DNA from: Panulirus ornatus
Lineage: Eukaryota; Arthropoda; Malacostraca; Decapoda; Palinuridae
Direction of reading: 5' to 3'
Length of the DNA: 64,000 bases
Assembly (NCBI RefSeq): GCF_036320965.1
Contig: NC_092269.1
Coordinates: 28,254,843 to 28,318,842 of the forward strand
Below are positions 23,933-34,338 of the stretch, piece by piece (position 1 is the first letter of the stretch; each line of letters opens with the position of its first letter). Position numbers and translations under genes: made by a program. Under the pieces are notes generated by a model. It did no database searches. It was given only the letters and a program-made list of their open reading frames with translations, and was not told the origin of the DNA.

Positions 23933-25907
23933 GGTGTTTTGGTCGAGGTGGTATGCAAAGTGAAAGGGTTAGGGAGAATGATTTGGTAAACAGAGAAGAG
24001 GTAGTAAAAGCTTTGTGGAAGATGAAAGCCGGCAAGGCAGCGGGTTTCGATGGTATTGCAGTGGAATTTATTGAAAAAGGGGGTGACTGTATTGTTTACT
24101 GGTTGGTAAGGTTATCTAAAGTATGTGTGACTCATGTTGAGGTGCCTGAGGATTGGCAGAATGCTTGCATAGTGCCATTGTACAAAGGCACAGGGGATAA
24201 GAGTGAGTGCTCAAATTACAGGGGTATAAGTTTGTTGAGTATTCCTGGGAAATTATATGGGAGGGTATCGATTGAGAGGGTGAAGGCATGTACAGAGCAT
24301 CAGACTGTATTGTTGACTGGTTGGCAAGGTTATCTAAAGTATGTATGACTCATGTTGAGGTGCCTGAGGATTGGCAGAATGTTTGCATAGTGCCATTGTA
24401 CAAAGGCAAAGGGGATAAGAGTGAGCGCTCAGATTACAGGGGTATAAGTTTGTTGAGTATTCCTGGGAAATTATATGGGAGGGTATCGATTGAGAGGGTG
24501 AAGGCATGTACAGAGCATCAGATTGGGAAAGAGCAATGCGGTTTCAGAAGTGGTAGAGGATGTGTGGATCAGGTGTTTGCTTTGAAGAATGTATGTGAGA
24601 AATACTTAGAAAAGCAAATGGATTTGTATGTAACATTTATGGATCTGGAGAAGGCATATGATAGAGTTGATAGAGATGCTCTGTGGAAGGTATTAAGAAT
24701 ATATGGTGTGGGAGGCAAGTTGATAGAAGCAATGAAAAGTTTTTATCGAGGATGTAAGGCATTTGATGTGTACGATTAGGAAGAGAGGAAAGTGATCAGT
24801 TCTCAGTGAATGTTGGTTTGCGGCACAGGTTCGTGATGTCTCCATGGTTGTTTACTATGTTTATGGATGGGGTTGTTAGGGAGCTGAATGCAAGAGTTTT
24901 AGAAAGTGGGGCAAGTATGCAGTCTGTTGTGGATGAAAGAGCTTGGGAAGTGAGTCAGTTGTTGTTCACTGATGATACAGCACTGGTGGCTGATTTAGGT
25001 GAGAAGCTGGTGACTGAGTTCGGTAAAGTGTATGAAAGAAGAAAGCTAAGAGTAAATGTGAATAAGAGCAAGGTTATTAGGTACAGTAGAATTGAGGGAC
25101 AAGTCAACTGGGAGGTAAGTCTGAATAGAGAAAAACTGGAGGAAGTGTTTAGATATCTGGGAGTGGATTTGGCAGCGGATGGAACCACGGAAGTGGAAGT
25201 GAATCATAGGGTGGGGGAGGGGGCGAAAGTTTTGGGAGCATCAGAAAAATGCGTGGAAGTCGAGAACGCTATCTTGGAAAGCAAAAGTGGGTATGTTTGA
25301 AGGAATAGTGGTTCCAACAATGTTATATGGTTGTGAGGTGTGCGCTATAGATGGTTGTGCAGAGAAGGGTGGATGTGCTGGAAATGAGATGTTTGAGGAC
25401 AATATGTGGTGTTAGGTGGTTTGACTGAGTAAGTACTGTAAGGGTAAGAGAGATGTGTGGTATTAAAAAGAGTGTGGTTGAGAGAGCAGAATAGGGTTTT
25501 TGAAATGGTTTGGTCACATGGAGAGAATAAGTGAGGAAAGATTGACAAAGAGGATATATGTGTCAGAGGAGGATGGAACGAGGAGAAGTGGGAGACCAAA
25601 TTAGACGTGGAAAGATGGAGTGAAAAAGATTTTGAGTGAATGGGGTCTGAACATCCAGGAGGTTGAAAGGTGTGCAAGGAATGGGGTGAACTGGAACGAT
25701 GTGGTGTACCGGGGTCGACATGCTGTCAATGGATTGACCCAGGGCACATGAAGCATCTGGGGTAAACAATGGAAAGTTTTGTGGGGCCTGGATGTGGAAA
25801 GGGAGCTGTGGTTTCGGTGCATTACATATGACAGCTAGAGACTGAGTGTGAATGAATGTGGCCTTTGTTCTCTTTTCTTAGCGCTACCTCGCGCACGTGA
25901 GGAAAGT
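23933..25907 (+). mobile_element. RTE-A copy 11: 5'-truncated, with a 218-bp internal duplication
   Basis: Starts in the linker before the RT (CFGRGG). A segment from GACTGTATTG (24085) to the codons for TEHQ is repeated at 24303 with a 218-bp period, which shifts the frame. RT motifs A and C are readable, but motif C is FTDD, not FADD, and motif B is degraded. It is an older copy with many indels. The long 3' UTR is cut at about 25907 by the start of copy 12. Confidence 0.88.
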
Positions 25908-28590
25908 AAAGTAAGAAAGTAAACTCTAGATTGATATGGGTAAAACTGAAAGTGGATGGAGAGAGATGGGTGATTATTGGTGCATATGCACCTGGGCATG
26001 AGAAGAAAGATCATGAGGCAAGTGTTTTGGGAGCAGCTGAGTGAGTGTGTTAGTAGTTTTGATACATGAGACCGGGTTATAGTGATGGGTGATTTGAATG
26101 CAAAGGTGAGTTATGCGGCAGTTGAGGGAATAATTGGTGTACATGGAGTGTTCAGTGTTGTAAATGGAAATGGTAAAGAGCTTGTAGATTTATGTGCTGA
26201 AAAAGGACTGGTGGTTGGGAATACCTGGTTTAAAAAGAGAGATATACATAAGTATATGTATATGTATGTAAGTACTGAGTACAGAATGGAAAAAGGTGAG
26301 AACAATGGAAGTAAGGGGAGTGGGGGAGGAATGGGATGTATTTAGGGAATCAGTGATGGATTGCGCAAAAGATGCTTGTGGCATGAGAAGAGTGGGAGGT
26401 GGGTTGATTAGAAGGGGTAGTGAGTGGTGGGATGAAGAAGTAAGAGTACTAGTGAAAGAGAAGAGAGAGGCATTTGGACGATTTTTGCAGGGAAAAAATG
26501 CATTTGAGTGGGAGATGTATAAAAGAAAGAGACAGGAGGTCAAGAGAAAGGTGCAAGAGGTGAAAAAAAGGGCAAATGAGAGTTGGGGTGAGAGAGTATC
26601 ATTAAATTTTAGGAAGAATAAAAAGATGTTCTGGAAGGAGGTAAATAAAGTGCGTAAGACAAGGGAGCAAATGGGAACTTCAGTGAAGGGCGCAAATGGG
26701 GAGGTGATAACAAGTAGTGGTGATGTGAGAAGGAGATGGAGTGAGTATTTTGAAGGTTTGTTGAATGTGTTTGATGATAGAGTGGCAGATATAGGGTGTT
26801 TTGGTCGAGGTGGTGTGCAAAGTGAGAGGGTTAGGGAAAATGATTTGGTAAACAGAGAAGAGGTAGCGAAAGCTTTGCGGAAGATGAAAGCCGGCAAGGC
26901 AGCAGGTTTGGATGGTATTGCAGTGGAATTTATTAAAAAAGGGGGTGACTGTATTGTTGACTGGTTGGTAAGGTTATTTAATGTATGTATGACTCATGGT
27001 GAGGTGCCTGAGGATTGGCGGAATGCGTGCATAGTGCCATTGTACAAAGGCAAAGGGGATAAGAGTGAGTGCTCAAATTACAGAGGTATAAGTTTGTTGA
27101 GTATTCCTGGTAAATTATATGGGAGGGTATTGATTGAGAGGGTGAAGGCATGTACAGAGCATCAGATTGGGGAAGAGCAGTGTGGTTTCAGAAGTGGTAG
27201 AGGATGTGTGGATCAGGTGTTTGCTTTGAAGAATGTATGTGAGAAATACTTAGAAAAGCAAATGCATTTGTATGTAGCATTTATGGATCTGGAGAAGGCA
27301 TATGATAGAGTTGATAGAGATGCTCTGTGGAAGGTATTTAGAATATATGGTGTGGGAGGAAAGTTGTTAGAAGCAGTGAAAAGTTTTTATCGAGGATGTA
27401 AGGCATGTGTACGTGTAGGAAGAGAGGAAAGTGATTGGTTCTCAGTGAAAGTAGGTTTGCGGCAGGGGTGTGTGATGTCTCCATGGTTGTTTAATTTGTT
27501 TATGGATGGGGTTGTTAGGGAGGTAAATGCAAGAGTTTTGGAAAGAGGGGCAAGTATGAAGTCTGTTGGGATGAGAGAGCTTGGGAAGTGAGTCAGTTGT
27601 TGTTTGCTGATGATACAGCGCTGGTGGCTGATTCATGTGAGAAACTGCAGAAGCTGGTGACTGAGTTTGGTAAAGTGTGTGGAAGAAGAAAGTTAAGAGT
27701 AAATGTGAATAAGAGCAAGGTTATTAGGTACAGTAGGGTTGAGGGTCAAGTCAATTGGGAGGTGAGTTTGAATGGAGAAAAACTGGAGGAAGTGAAGTGT
27801 TTTAGATATCTTGGAGTGGATCTGGCAGCGGATGGAACCATGGAAGCGGAAGTGGATCATAGGGTGGGGGAGGGGGCGAAAATTCTGGGGGCCTTGAAGA
27901 ATGTGTGGAAGTCGAGAACATTATCTCGGAAAGCAAAAATGGGTATGTTTGAAGGAATAGTGGTTCCAACAATGTTGTATGGTTGCGAGGCGTGGGCTAT
28001 GGATAGAGTTGTGCGCAGGAGGATGGATGTGCTGGAAATGAGATGTTTGAGGACAATGTGTGGTGTGAGGTTGTTTGATCGAGTGAGTAACGTAAGGGTA
28101 AGAGAGATGTGTGGAAATAAAAAGAGCGTGGTTGAGAGAGCAGAAGAGGGTGTTTTGAAGTGGTTTGGGCACATGGAGAGAATGAGTGAGGAAAGATTGA
28201 CCAAGAGGATATATGTGTCGGAGGTGGAGGGAACGAGGAGAAGAGGGAGACCAAATTGGAGGTGGAAAGATGGAGTGAAAAAGATTTTGTGTGATCGGGG
28301 CCTGAACATGCAGGAGGGTGAAAGGAGGGCAAGGAATAGAGTGAATTGGAGCGATGTGGTATACCGGGGTTGACGTGCTGTCAGTGGATTGAATCAAGGC
28401 ATGTGAAGCGCCTGGGGTAAACCATGGAAAGCTGTGTAGGTATGTATATTTGCGTGTGTGGATGTATGTATATACATGTGTATGTGGGGGGGTTGGGCCA
28501 TTTCTTTCGTCTGTTTCCTTGCGCTACCTCGCAAACGCGGGAGACAGCGACAAAGTATAATAAAATATAGATATATAAATGTACGTAGGA
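25908..28590 (+). mobile_element. RTE-A copy 12: internal deletion, short 3' UTR
   Basis: Starts within the endonuclease (KKVNSRLIWVKL) and shows GDLNAKV. It jumps at about 26272 from the YVSR region to TEYRMEKG, removing about 240 bp compared with copy 10. RT is open from 26296 to 27591, where a 1-nt loss at about 27571 breaks the frame, then open from 27588 to 28373. It has short-subfamily residues (VDHRVGEG, RRRGRPNW, NWSDVVYRG). The short 3' UTR ends in GACAAAGTATAATAAAATA. Confidence 0.9.
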
Positions 28591-29654
28591 GCTTCCCAAG
28601 CTCTCTCATCCACAACAGACTGCATACTTGCCCCTCTTTCCAAAACTCTTGCATTCACCTCCCTAACAACCCCATCCATAAACAAATTAAACAACCATGG
28701 AGACATCACACACCCCTGCCACAAACCAACATTCACTGAGAACCAATCACTTTCCTCTCTTCCTACATGTACACATGCTTTACATCCTCGATAAAAACTT
28801 TTCACTGCTTCTAACAACTTGCCTCCCACACCATATATTCTTGATAACTTCCACAGAGCATCTCTATCAACTCTATAATATGCCTTCTCCAGATCCATAA
28901 ATGCTACATACAAATCCATTTGCTTTTCTAAGTATTTCTCACATACATTCTTCAAAGCAAACACCTGATCCACGCATCCTCTACCACTTCTGAAACCACA
29001 CTGCTCTTCCGCAATCTGATACTCTGTACATGCCTTCACCCTCTCAATCAATACCCTCCCATATAATTTACCAGGAATACTCAACAAACTTACACCTCTG
29101 TAATTTGAGCACTCACTCTTATCCCCTTTGCCTTTGTACAATGGCACTATGCAAGCATTCTGCCAATCCTCAGGCCAACCTCACCATGAATCACACATAC
29201 ATTAAATAACCTTACCAACCAGTCAACAATACAGTCACCCCCTTTTTTAATAAATTCCACTGCAATACCATCCAAACCCGCTGCCTTGCCAGCTGTCATC
29301 TTCCACAAAGCTTTTACTAACTCTTCTCTGTTTACCAAATCTTTTTCCCTAACCCTCTCACTTTTCACACCACCTCGACCAAAACATCCTATATCTACCA
29401 CTCTATCATCAAACACATTCAACAAACCTTCAAAATACTCACTCCATCTCCGTTTCACATCACCACTTCTTGTTATCACCTCCCCATTAGCCTCTTCACT
29501 GAAGTTCCCATTTGTTCCCTTGTCTTACGCACTTTATTTACCTCCTTCCAAAACATCTTTTTATTCTTCCTATAATTTAATGATACTCTCTCAACCCAAC
29601 TCTCATTTGCCCTTTTTACCTCTTGCACCTTTCTCTTGACCTCCTGCCTCTTTC

Positions 29655-29658
<4 letters not shown>
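28591..29658 (-). mobile_element. RTE-A copy 13: internal fragment without 3' end
   Basis: Minus-strand RT from [11 protein letters not shown] through the early RT, with a frameshift near 29180 and another near 29495, ending just before motif C. The C-terminal region and 3' UTR are missing. It abuts the tail of copy 12 on one side and a TA tract on the other. Confidence 0.85.

Positions 29659-29734
<76 letters not shown>
29659..29734. repeat. (TA)n microsatellite
   Basis: About 76 bp of TA between copy 13 and a solo 5'-terminal module. Confidence 0.97.
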
Positions 29735-29738
<4 letters not shown>

Positions 29739-29841
29739 GGGGATAGGGGAGAAAGAATACTTCCCACGTATTCCCTGCGTGTCGTAGAAGGCGACTAAAA
29801 GGGGAGGGAGCGGGTGGCTGGAAATCCTCCCCTTTCTTGTT

Positions 29842-29847
<6 letters not shown>
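29735..29847 (+). repeat. Solo RTE-A-type 5'-terminal module
   Basis: About 105 bp opening CCCTGGGGATAGGGGAGAAAG and passing CGTAGAAGGCGACTAAAAGG to GAAATCCTCCCC, matching the 5' UTR starts of copies 2, 4 and 18. It carries nothing of the rest of the element. TA tracts flank it on both sides. Confidence 0.8.
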
Positions 29848-29915
<68 letters not shown>

Positions 29916-29916
29916 T
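29848..29916. repeat. (TA)n plus poly(T)
   Basis: TA run followed by about ten T residues that form the tail of minus-strand copy 14. Confidence 0.95.
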
Positions 29917-31320
29917 GATTTGTTGCTGTCTCCCGCGTTTGCGAGGTAGCGCAAGGAAACAGACGAAAGAAATGGCCCAACCCACCCCCATACACATGTA
30001 TATACATACGTCCACACACGCAAATACACATACCTACACAGCTTTCCATGGTTTACCCCAGACGCTTCACATGCCTTGATTCAATCCACTGACAGCACGT
30101 CAACCCCGGTATACCACATCGCTCCAATTAACTCTATTCCTTGCCCTCCTTTCACCCTCCTGCATGTTCAGGCCCCGATCACACAAAATCTTTTTCACTC
30201 CATCTTTCCACCTCCAATTTGGTCTCCCTCTTCTCCTCGTTCCCTCCACCTCCGACACATATATTCTCTTGGTCAATCTTTCCTCACTCATTCTCTCCAT
30301 GTGCCCGAACCATTTCAAAACACCCTCTTCTGCTCTCTCAACCACGCTCTTTTTATTTCCACACATCTCTCTTACCCTTACGTTACTTACTCGATCAAAC
30401 CACCTCACACCACACATTGTCCTCAAACATCTCATTTCCAGCACATCTATCCTCCTGCGCACAACTCTATCCATAGCCCACGCCTCGCAACCATACAACA
30501 TTGTTGGAACCACTATTCCTTCAAACATACCCATTTTTGCTTTCCGAGATAATGTTCTCGACTTCCACACATTCTTCAAGGCTCCCAGAATTTTCGCGCC
30601 CTCCTCCACCTATGATCCACTTCCGCTTCCATGGTTCCATCCGCTGCCAGATCCACTCCCAGATATATAAAACACTTCACTTCCTCCAGTTTTTCTCCAT
30701 TCAAACTCACCTCCCAATTGACTTGACCCTCAACCCTACTGTACCTAATAACCTTGCTCTTATTCACATTTACTCTTGACTTTCTTCTTTCACACACTTT
30801 ACCAAACTCAGTCACCAGCTTCTGCAGTTTCTCACATGAATCAGCCACCAGCGCTGTATCATCAGCGAACAACAACTGACTCACTTCGCAAGCTCTCTCA
30901 TCCCCAACAGACTTCATACTTGCCCCTCTTTCCAAAACTCTTGCATTCACCTCCCTAACCACCCCATCCATAAACAAATTAAACAACCATGGAGACATCA
31001 CACACCCCTTCCGCAAACCTACATTCACTGAGAACCAATCACTTTCCTCTCTTCCTACACGTACACATGCCTTACATCCTCGATAAAAACTTTTCACTGC
31101 TTCTAACAACTTGCCTCCCACACCATATATTCTTAATACCTTCCACAGAGCATCTCTATCAACTCTATCATATGCCTTCTCCAGATCCATAAATGCTACA
31201 TACAAATCCATTTGCTTTTCTAAGTATTTCTCACATACATTCTTCAAAGCAAACACCTGATCCACACATCCTCTACCACTTCTGAAACCACACTGCTCTT
31301 CTCCAATCTGATGCTCTGTA
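29917..31320 (-). mobile_element. RTE-A copy 14: 5'-truncated, short 3' UTR
   Basis: Minus-strand RT open from TEHQIGEEQ through motifs A, B and C (GLRKGC, FADD). A frameshift near 30608 leads into an otherwise open C-terminal frame ending NWSDVVYRG. The short 3' UTR and poly(A) abut a TA tract. It meets copy 15 head to head at 31320. Confidence 0.9.
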
Positions 31321-32446
31321 AATGTGAATAAGAGCAAGGTTATTAGGTACAGTAGGGTTGAGGGTCAAGTCAATTGGGAGGTAAGTTTGAATGGAGAAAA
31401 ACTGGAGGAAGTAAAGTGTTTTAGATATCTGGGAGTGGATCTGGCAGCGGATGGAACCATAGAAGCAGAAGTGGATCATAAGGTGGGGGAGGGCGCGAAA
31501 ATCCTGGGAGCCTTGAAGAATGTGTGGAAGTCGAGAACATTATCTCGGAAAGCAAAAATGGGAATGTTTGAAGGAATAGTGGTTCCAACAATGTTGTATG
31601 GTTGCGAGGCATGGGCTATGGATAGAGTTGTGCGCAGGAGGGTGGATGTGCTGGAAATGAGATGTTTAAGGACAATATGTGGTGTGAGGTTGTTTGATCG
31701 AGTAAGTAATGTAAGGGTAAGAGAGATGTGTGGAAATAAAAAGAGCGTGGTTGCGAGAGCAGAAGAGGGTGTTTTGAAAGGTTTTGTGCACATGGAGAGA
31801 ATGAGTGGGGAAAGATTGACCAAAAGGATATATGTGTCAGAGGTGGAGGGGATGAGGAGAAGTGGGAGACCAAATTGGAGGTGGAAAGATGGAGTGAAAA
31901 AGATTTTGAATGATCGGGGCCTGAACATGCAGGAGGGTGAAAGGCAGGCAAGAAATAGAGTGAATTGGATCGATGTGGTATACCGGGACGACGTGCTGTC
32001 AATGGATTGAATCAGGGCATGTGAAGCGTCTGGGGTAAACCATGGAAAGTTCTGTGGGGCCTGTATGTTGAGGCGGAGCTGTGGTTTTGGGCATTACTGC
32101 GTGACAGCTGGAGACTGGTGTGATTGAATGGGGCCTTTGTTGTCTTTTCCTAGCGCTACCTAGCTCACATGAGGGGGGAGGGGGATGTTATTCCATGTGT
32201 GGCGAGGTGGCGATGGGAATGAATAAAGGCAGACAGTGTGAATTGTGTGCATGTGTATATATGTATGTGTGTGTGTGTGTATATATATGTGTACATTGAG
32301 ATGTATGGGTATGTATATTTGCGTGTGTGGACGTGTATATATATACATGTGTATGGGGGTGGGTTGGGCCATTTTTTCGTCTGTTTCCTTGCGCTACCTC
32401 GCAAACTTGGGAGACAGCGACAAAGCAAAATAGATAAATATAAATA
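31321..32446 (+). mobile_element. RTE-A copy 15: 5'-truncated, long 3' UTR
   Basis: Starts at NKSKVIRYSR, with a frame open to 32010. The last bases before the usual stop are altered (CGGGACGACG), so the frame ends in a different short tail. It carries RRSGRPNW and NWIDVVYR of the long subfamily but VDHK at the other marker site. The long 3' UTR ends AAAATAGATAAAT. Confidence 0.9.
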
Positions 32447-32455
32447 ATGTATTTA

Positions 32456-33075
32456 TGGAGGAGGGCTGCTTTAGGTAGAGTTAGAGTAACATTTAAGTGA
32501 CTCTGCTGCCAGTGAGGTGAAGGGCTCTGGTAGTAGAATAATGACTCCTCCTATGGTCGTTGTAGATTTAAGGTATACTCCTATGACCACAATTTCTTTT
32601 GTGACTGTGCTGCCAGTGAGAAGGTGGACTCAGGTGGTAGTGTATTGGTTCCTCCCAATATCCGAGGTAACTCAAGGAAGATCCCATCCCTTACCCTAGG
32701 AGGAATCCCTTTGGTAGTAGGCTGTTTACAGTAGCCGCCCAGGGTGATACTACAGTCTTGACTGAGGAGCATTAAGATAATGCCTGGAATCATCTTGCAT
32801 CCACCATATTAAGAATGCTGGTCTTACTTTCTGTCTCATCAGAACACGACTATGAGGCTAGTCCTGCCATCTCTTTACAGGCACCATGCACATACTCAAA
32901 CCCCATTAATTTTCTTCACATAAGCTCTCTTGCCATATACTGTCTGCACATTGATTTTTAAACAAAATATGATGAGGTCAACAAACCAGTGGCCTGTTCT
33001 CATGGGGTGTTCCCACTTGTCTCTAATGCCAATAAGAGAAAGGGCTCAGATAGTAGTAGTACTGGTTCCTTTCAT
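32456..33075 (+). repeat. Unclassified dispersed repeat, three diverged modules
   Basis: Modules at about 32470-32580, 32600-32690 and 32990-33075 share TGCCAGTGAG or a diverged form, a GG-CTC-GGT-GTAG core and CTCCTCC/TTCCTCCC-type blocks. The first matches the minus-strand repeat at 23760-23932. The rest of this 650-bp stretch shows no gene. Confidence 0.5.
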
Positions 33076-33094
33076 GACCTTTTCCTCTCTTATA

Positions 33095-34338
33095 GACCTG
33101 CCTCCTTTTTTATTCGCTATACCAACTTTCTTTGCCCATATAGTAAGCTTTCTTCTGTTGAACACCATCTGTCTAGTACCTCCCTCTGGAACCCCAGTTG
33201 TGTAATGATGTTCTCATGAGCTCCTTTCTCATTTCCAACTACAATCCCCATTCATGATATGACTCAAGGGCAGTGTTTGAGCTTATTCCAACATCAACAC
33301 AAATGTTGCAGGCCTCGAGGCCCTTGATTCCCAAAACTTTGATGTTATCTGGCTTGAGTGCTGTTTTACCCTCTACTCTCCTAATTCTACAAATTTTCAT
33401 TCTGTGGGTATCTAATATCTAAACTTTTGTCATAATGCCTTGATATCTTCACATGTAAGCTGAGATCCTTCACCTAGGGAATTTCAGTGATCACCATAAG
33501 AAATGGGTGAATTTTTTTCCATATGGATGATGGGGGGATTGAGGTCCTCAAAGTCTCCATTCTCGATGATGTAGAGCAAATTTTCTCCCTCCTTATCCAT
33601 ATTTTTGACTGCTGTGATCACTCTCTTAATATTCTGGATCTGTTTTTCACCGATCCTTCTTGCTGTAGATACACAATCTCACCTCAACTGATTCATCTGT
33701 CCACACTTTCATAAATGTATCTGTTTAAATGACACCTTCCCCTCCATTAGCTTTTTAACAAAGCTCAACAATGCTGACTGGAATAACTAACAAAAGTACT
33801 TTTCTGACTGTTCTTGGGTAAATTACTACACTTATGAGGGAGTAAATTGCTGTCACTTATGTGGTGATATCTCTGTCTCTGCCAAATGCAATGCAGAGGA
33901 TATTGTCGCGGGAATGCAAGCATTAATCCCTTTTTCCTTAAAGACATCATCACCGTCTAGTCCATGATTTATCCATTCTTGTTCTGAGGCTATTCAGTCA
34001 AGTGATCAGGCCTATCAAGCTGGAAAAAACACTCCTTTTTCCAACTGCCATTTAGTGTTTATCACTGCCTGTAATTGTTACAAGTATGTTATTCAAAAGG
34101 AAGTATGGTAACCACTTCTCTTCATGCATTGATGAGGCTGACGACTTTCCCATTCTGAAGGTAGTGAAGCAGTCTCAGCAGTAGGCAAAGCAGCTCTCTT
34201 TGGTTCTCATTTTCATTTCTCCTCCAACTCTACCTTGGATGACTCTAAGAATATAATCCTTCACCCCTTGAAGCTCCTCTTACCAATCCTATGCTCCATC
34301 CCATAATTTCTTTGTGAACTGTCCTAAAAACACTTATG
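33095..34338 (+). pseudogene. Jockey-type LINE remnant, endonuclease half
   Basis: Decayed coding with many stops and shifts. Readable blocks in family order are LSSVEHHLSSTS (33140-33185), DSQNFDVIWL (about 33325), GNFSDHHKKW (about 33478, the GDFN-type endonuclease block), LNILDLFFTDPS (about 33630) and NSTLDDS (about 34230). These resemble Jockey-type APE endonuclease and linker. The RT half continues at 37123 beyond a CR1-type insertion. The clade is assigned by eye. Confidence 0.65.
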
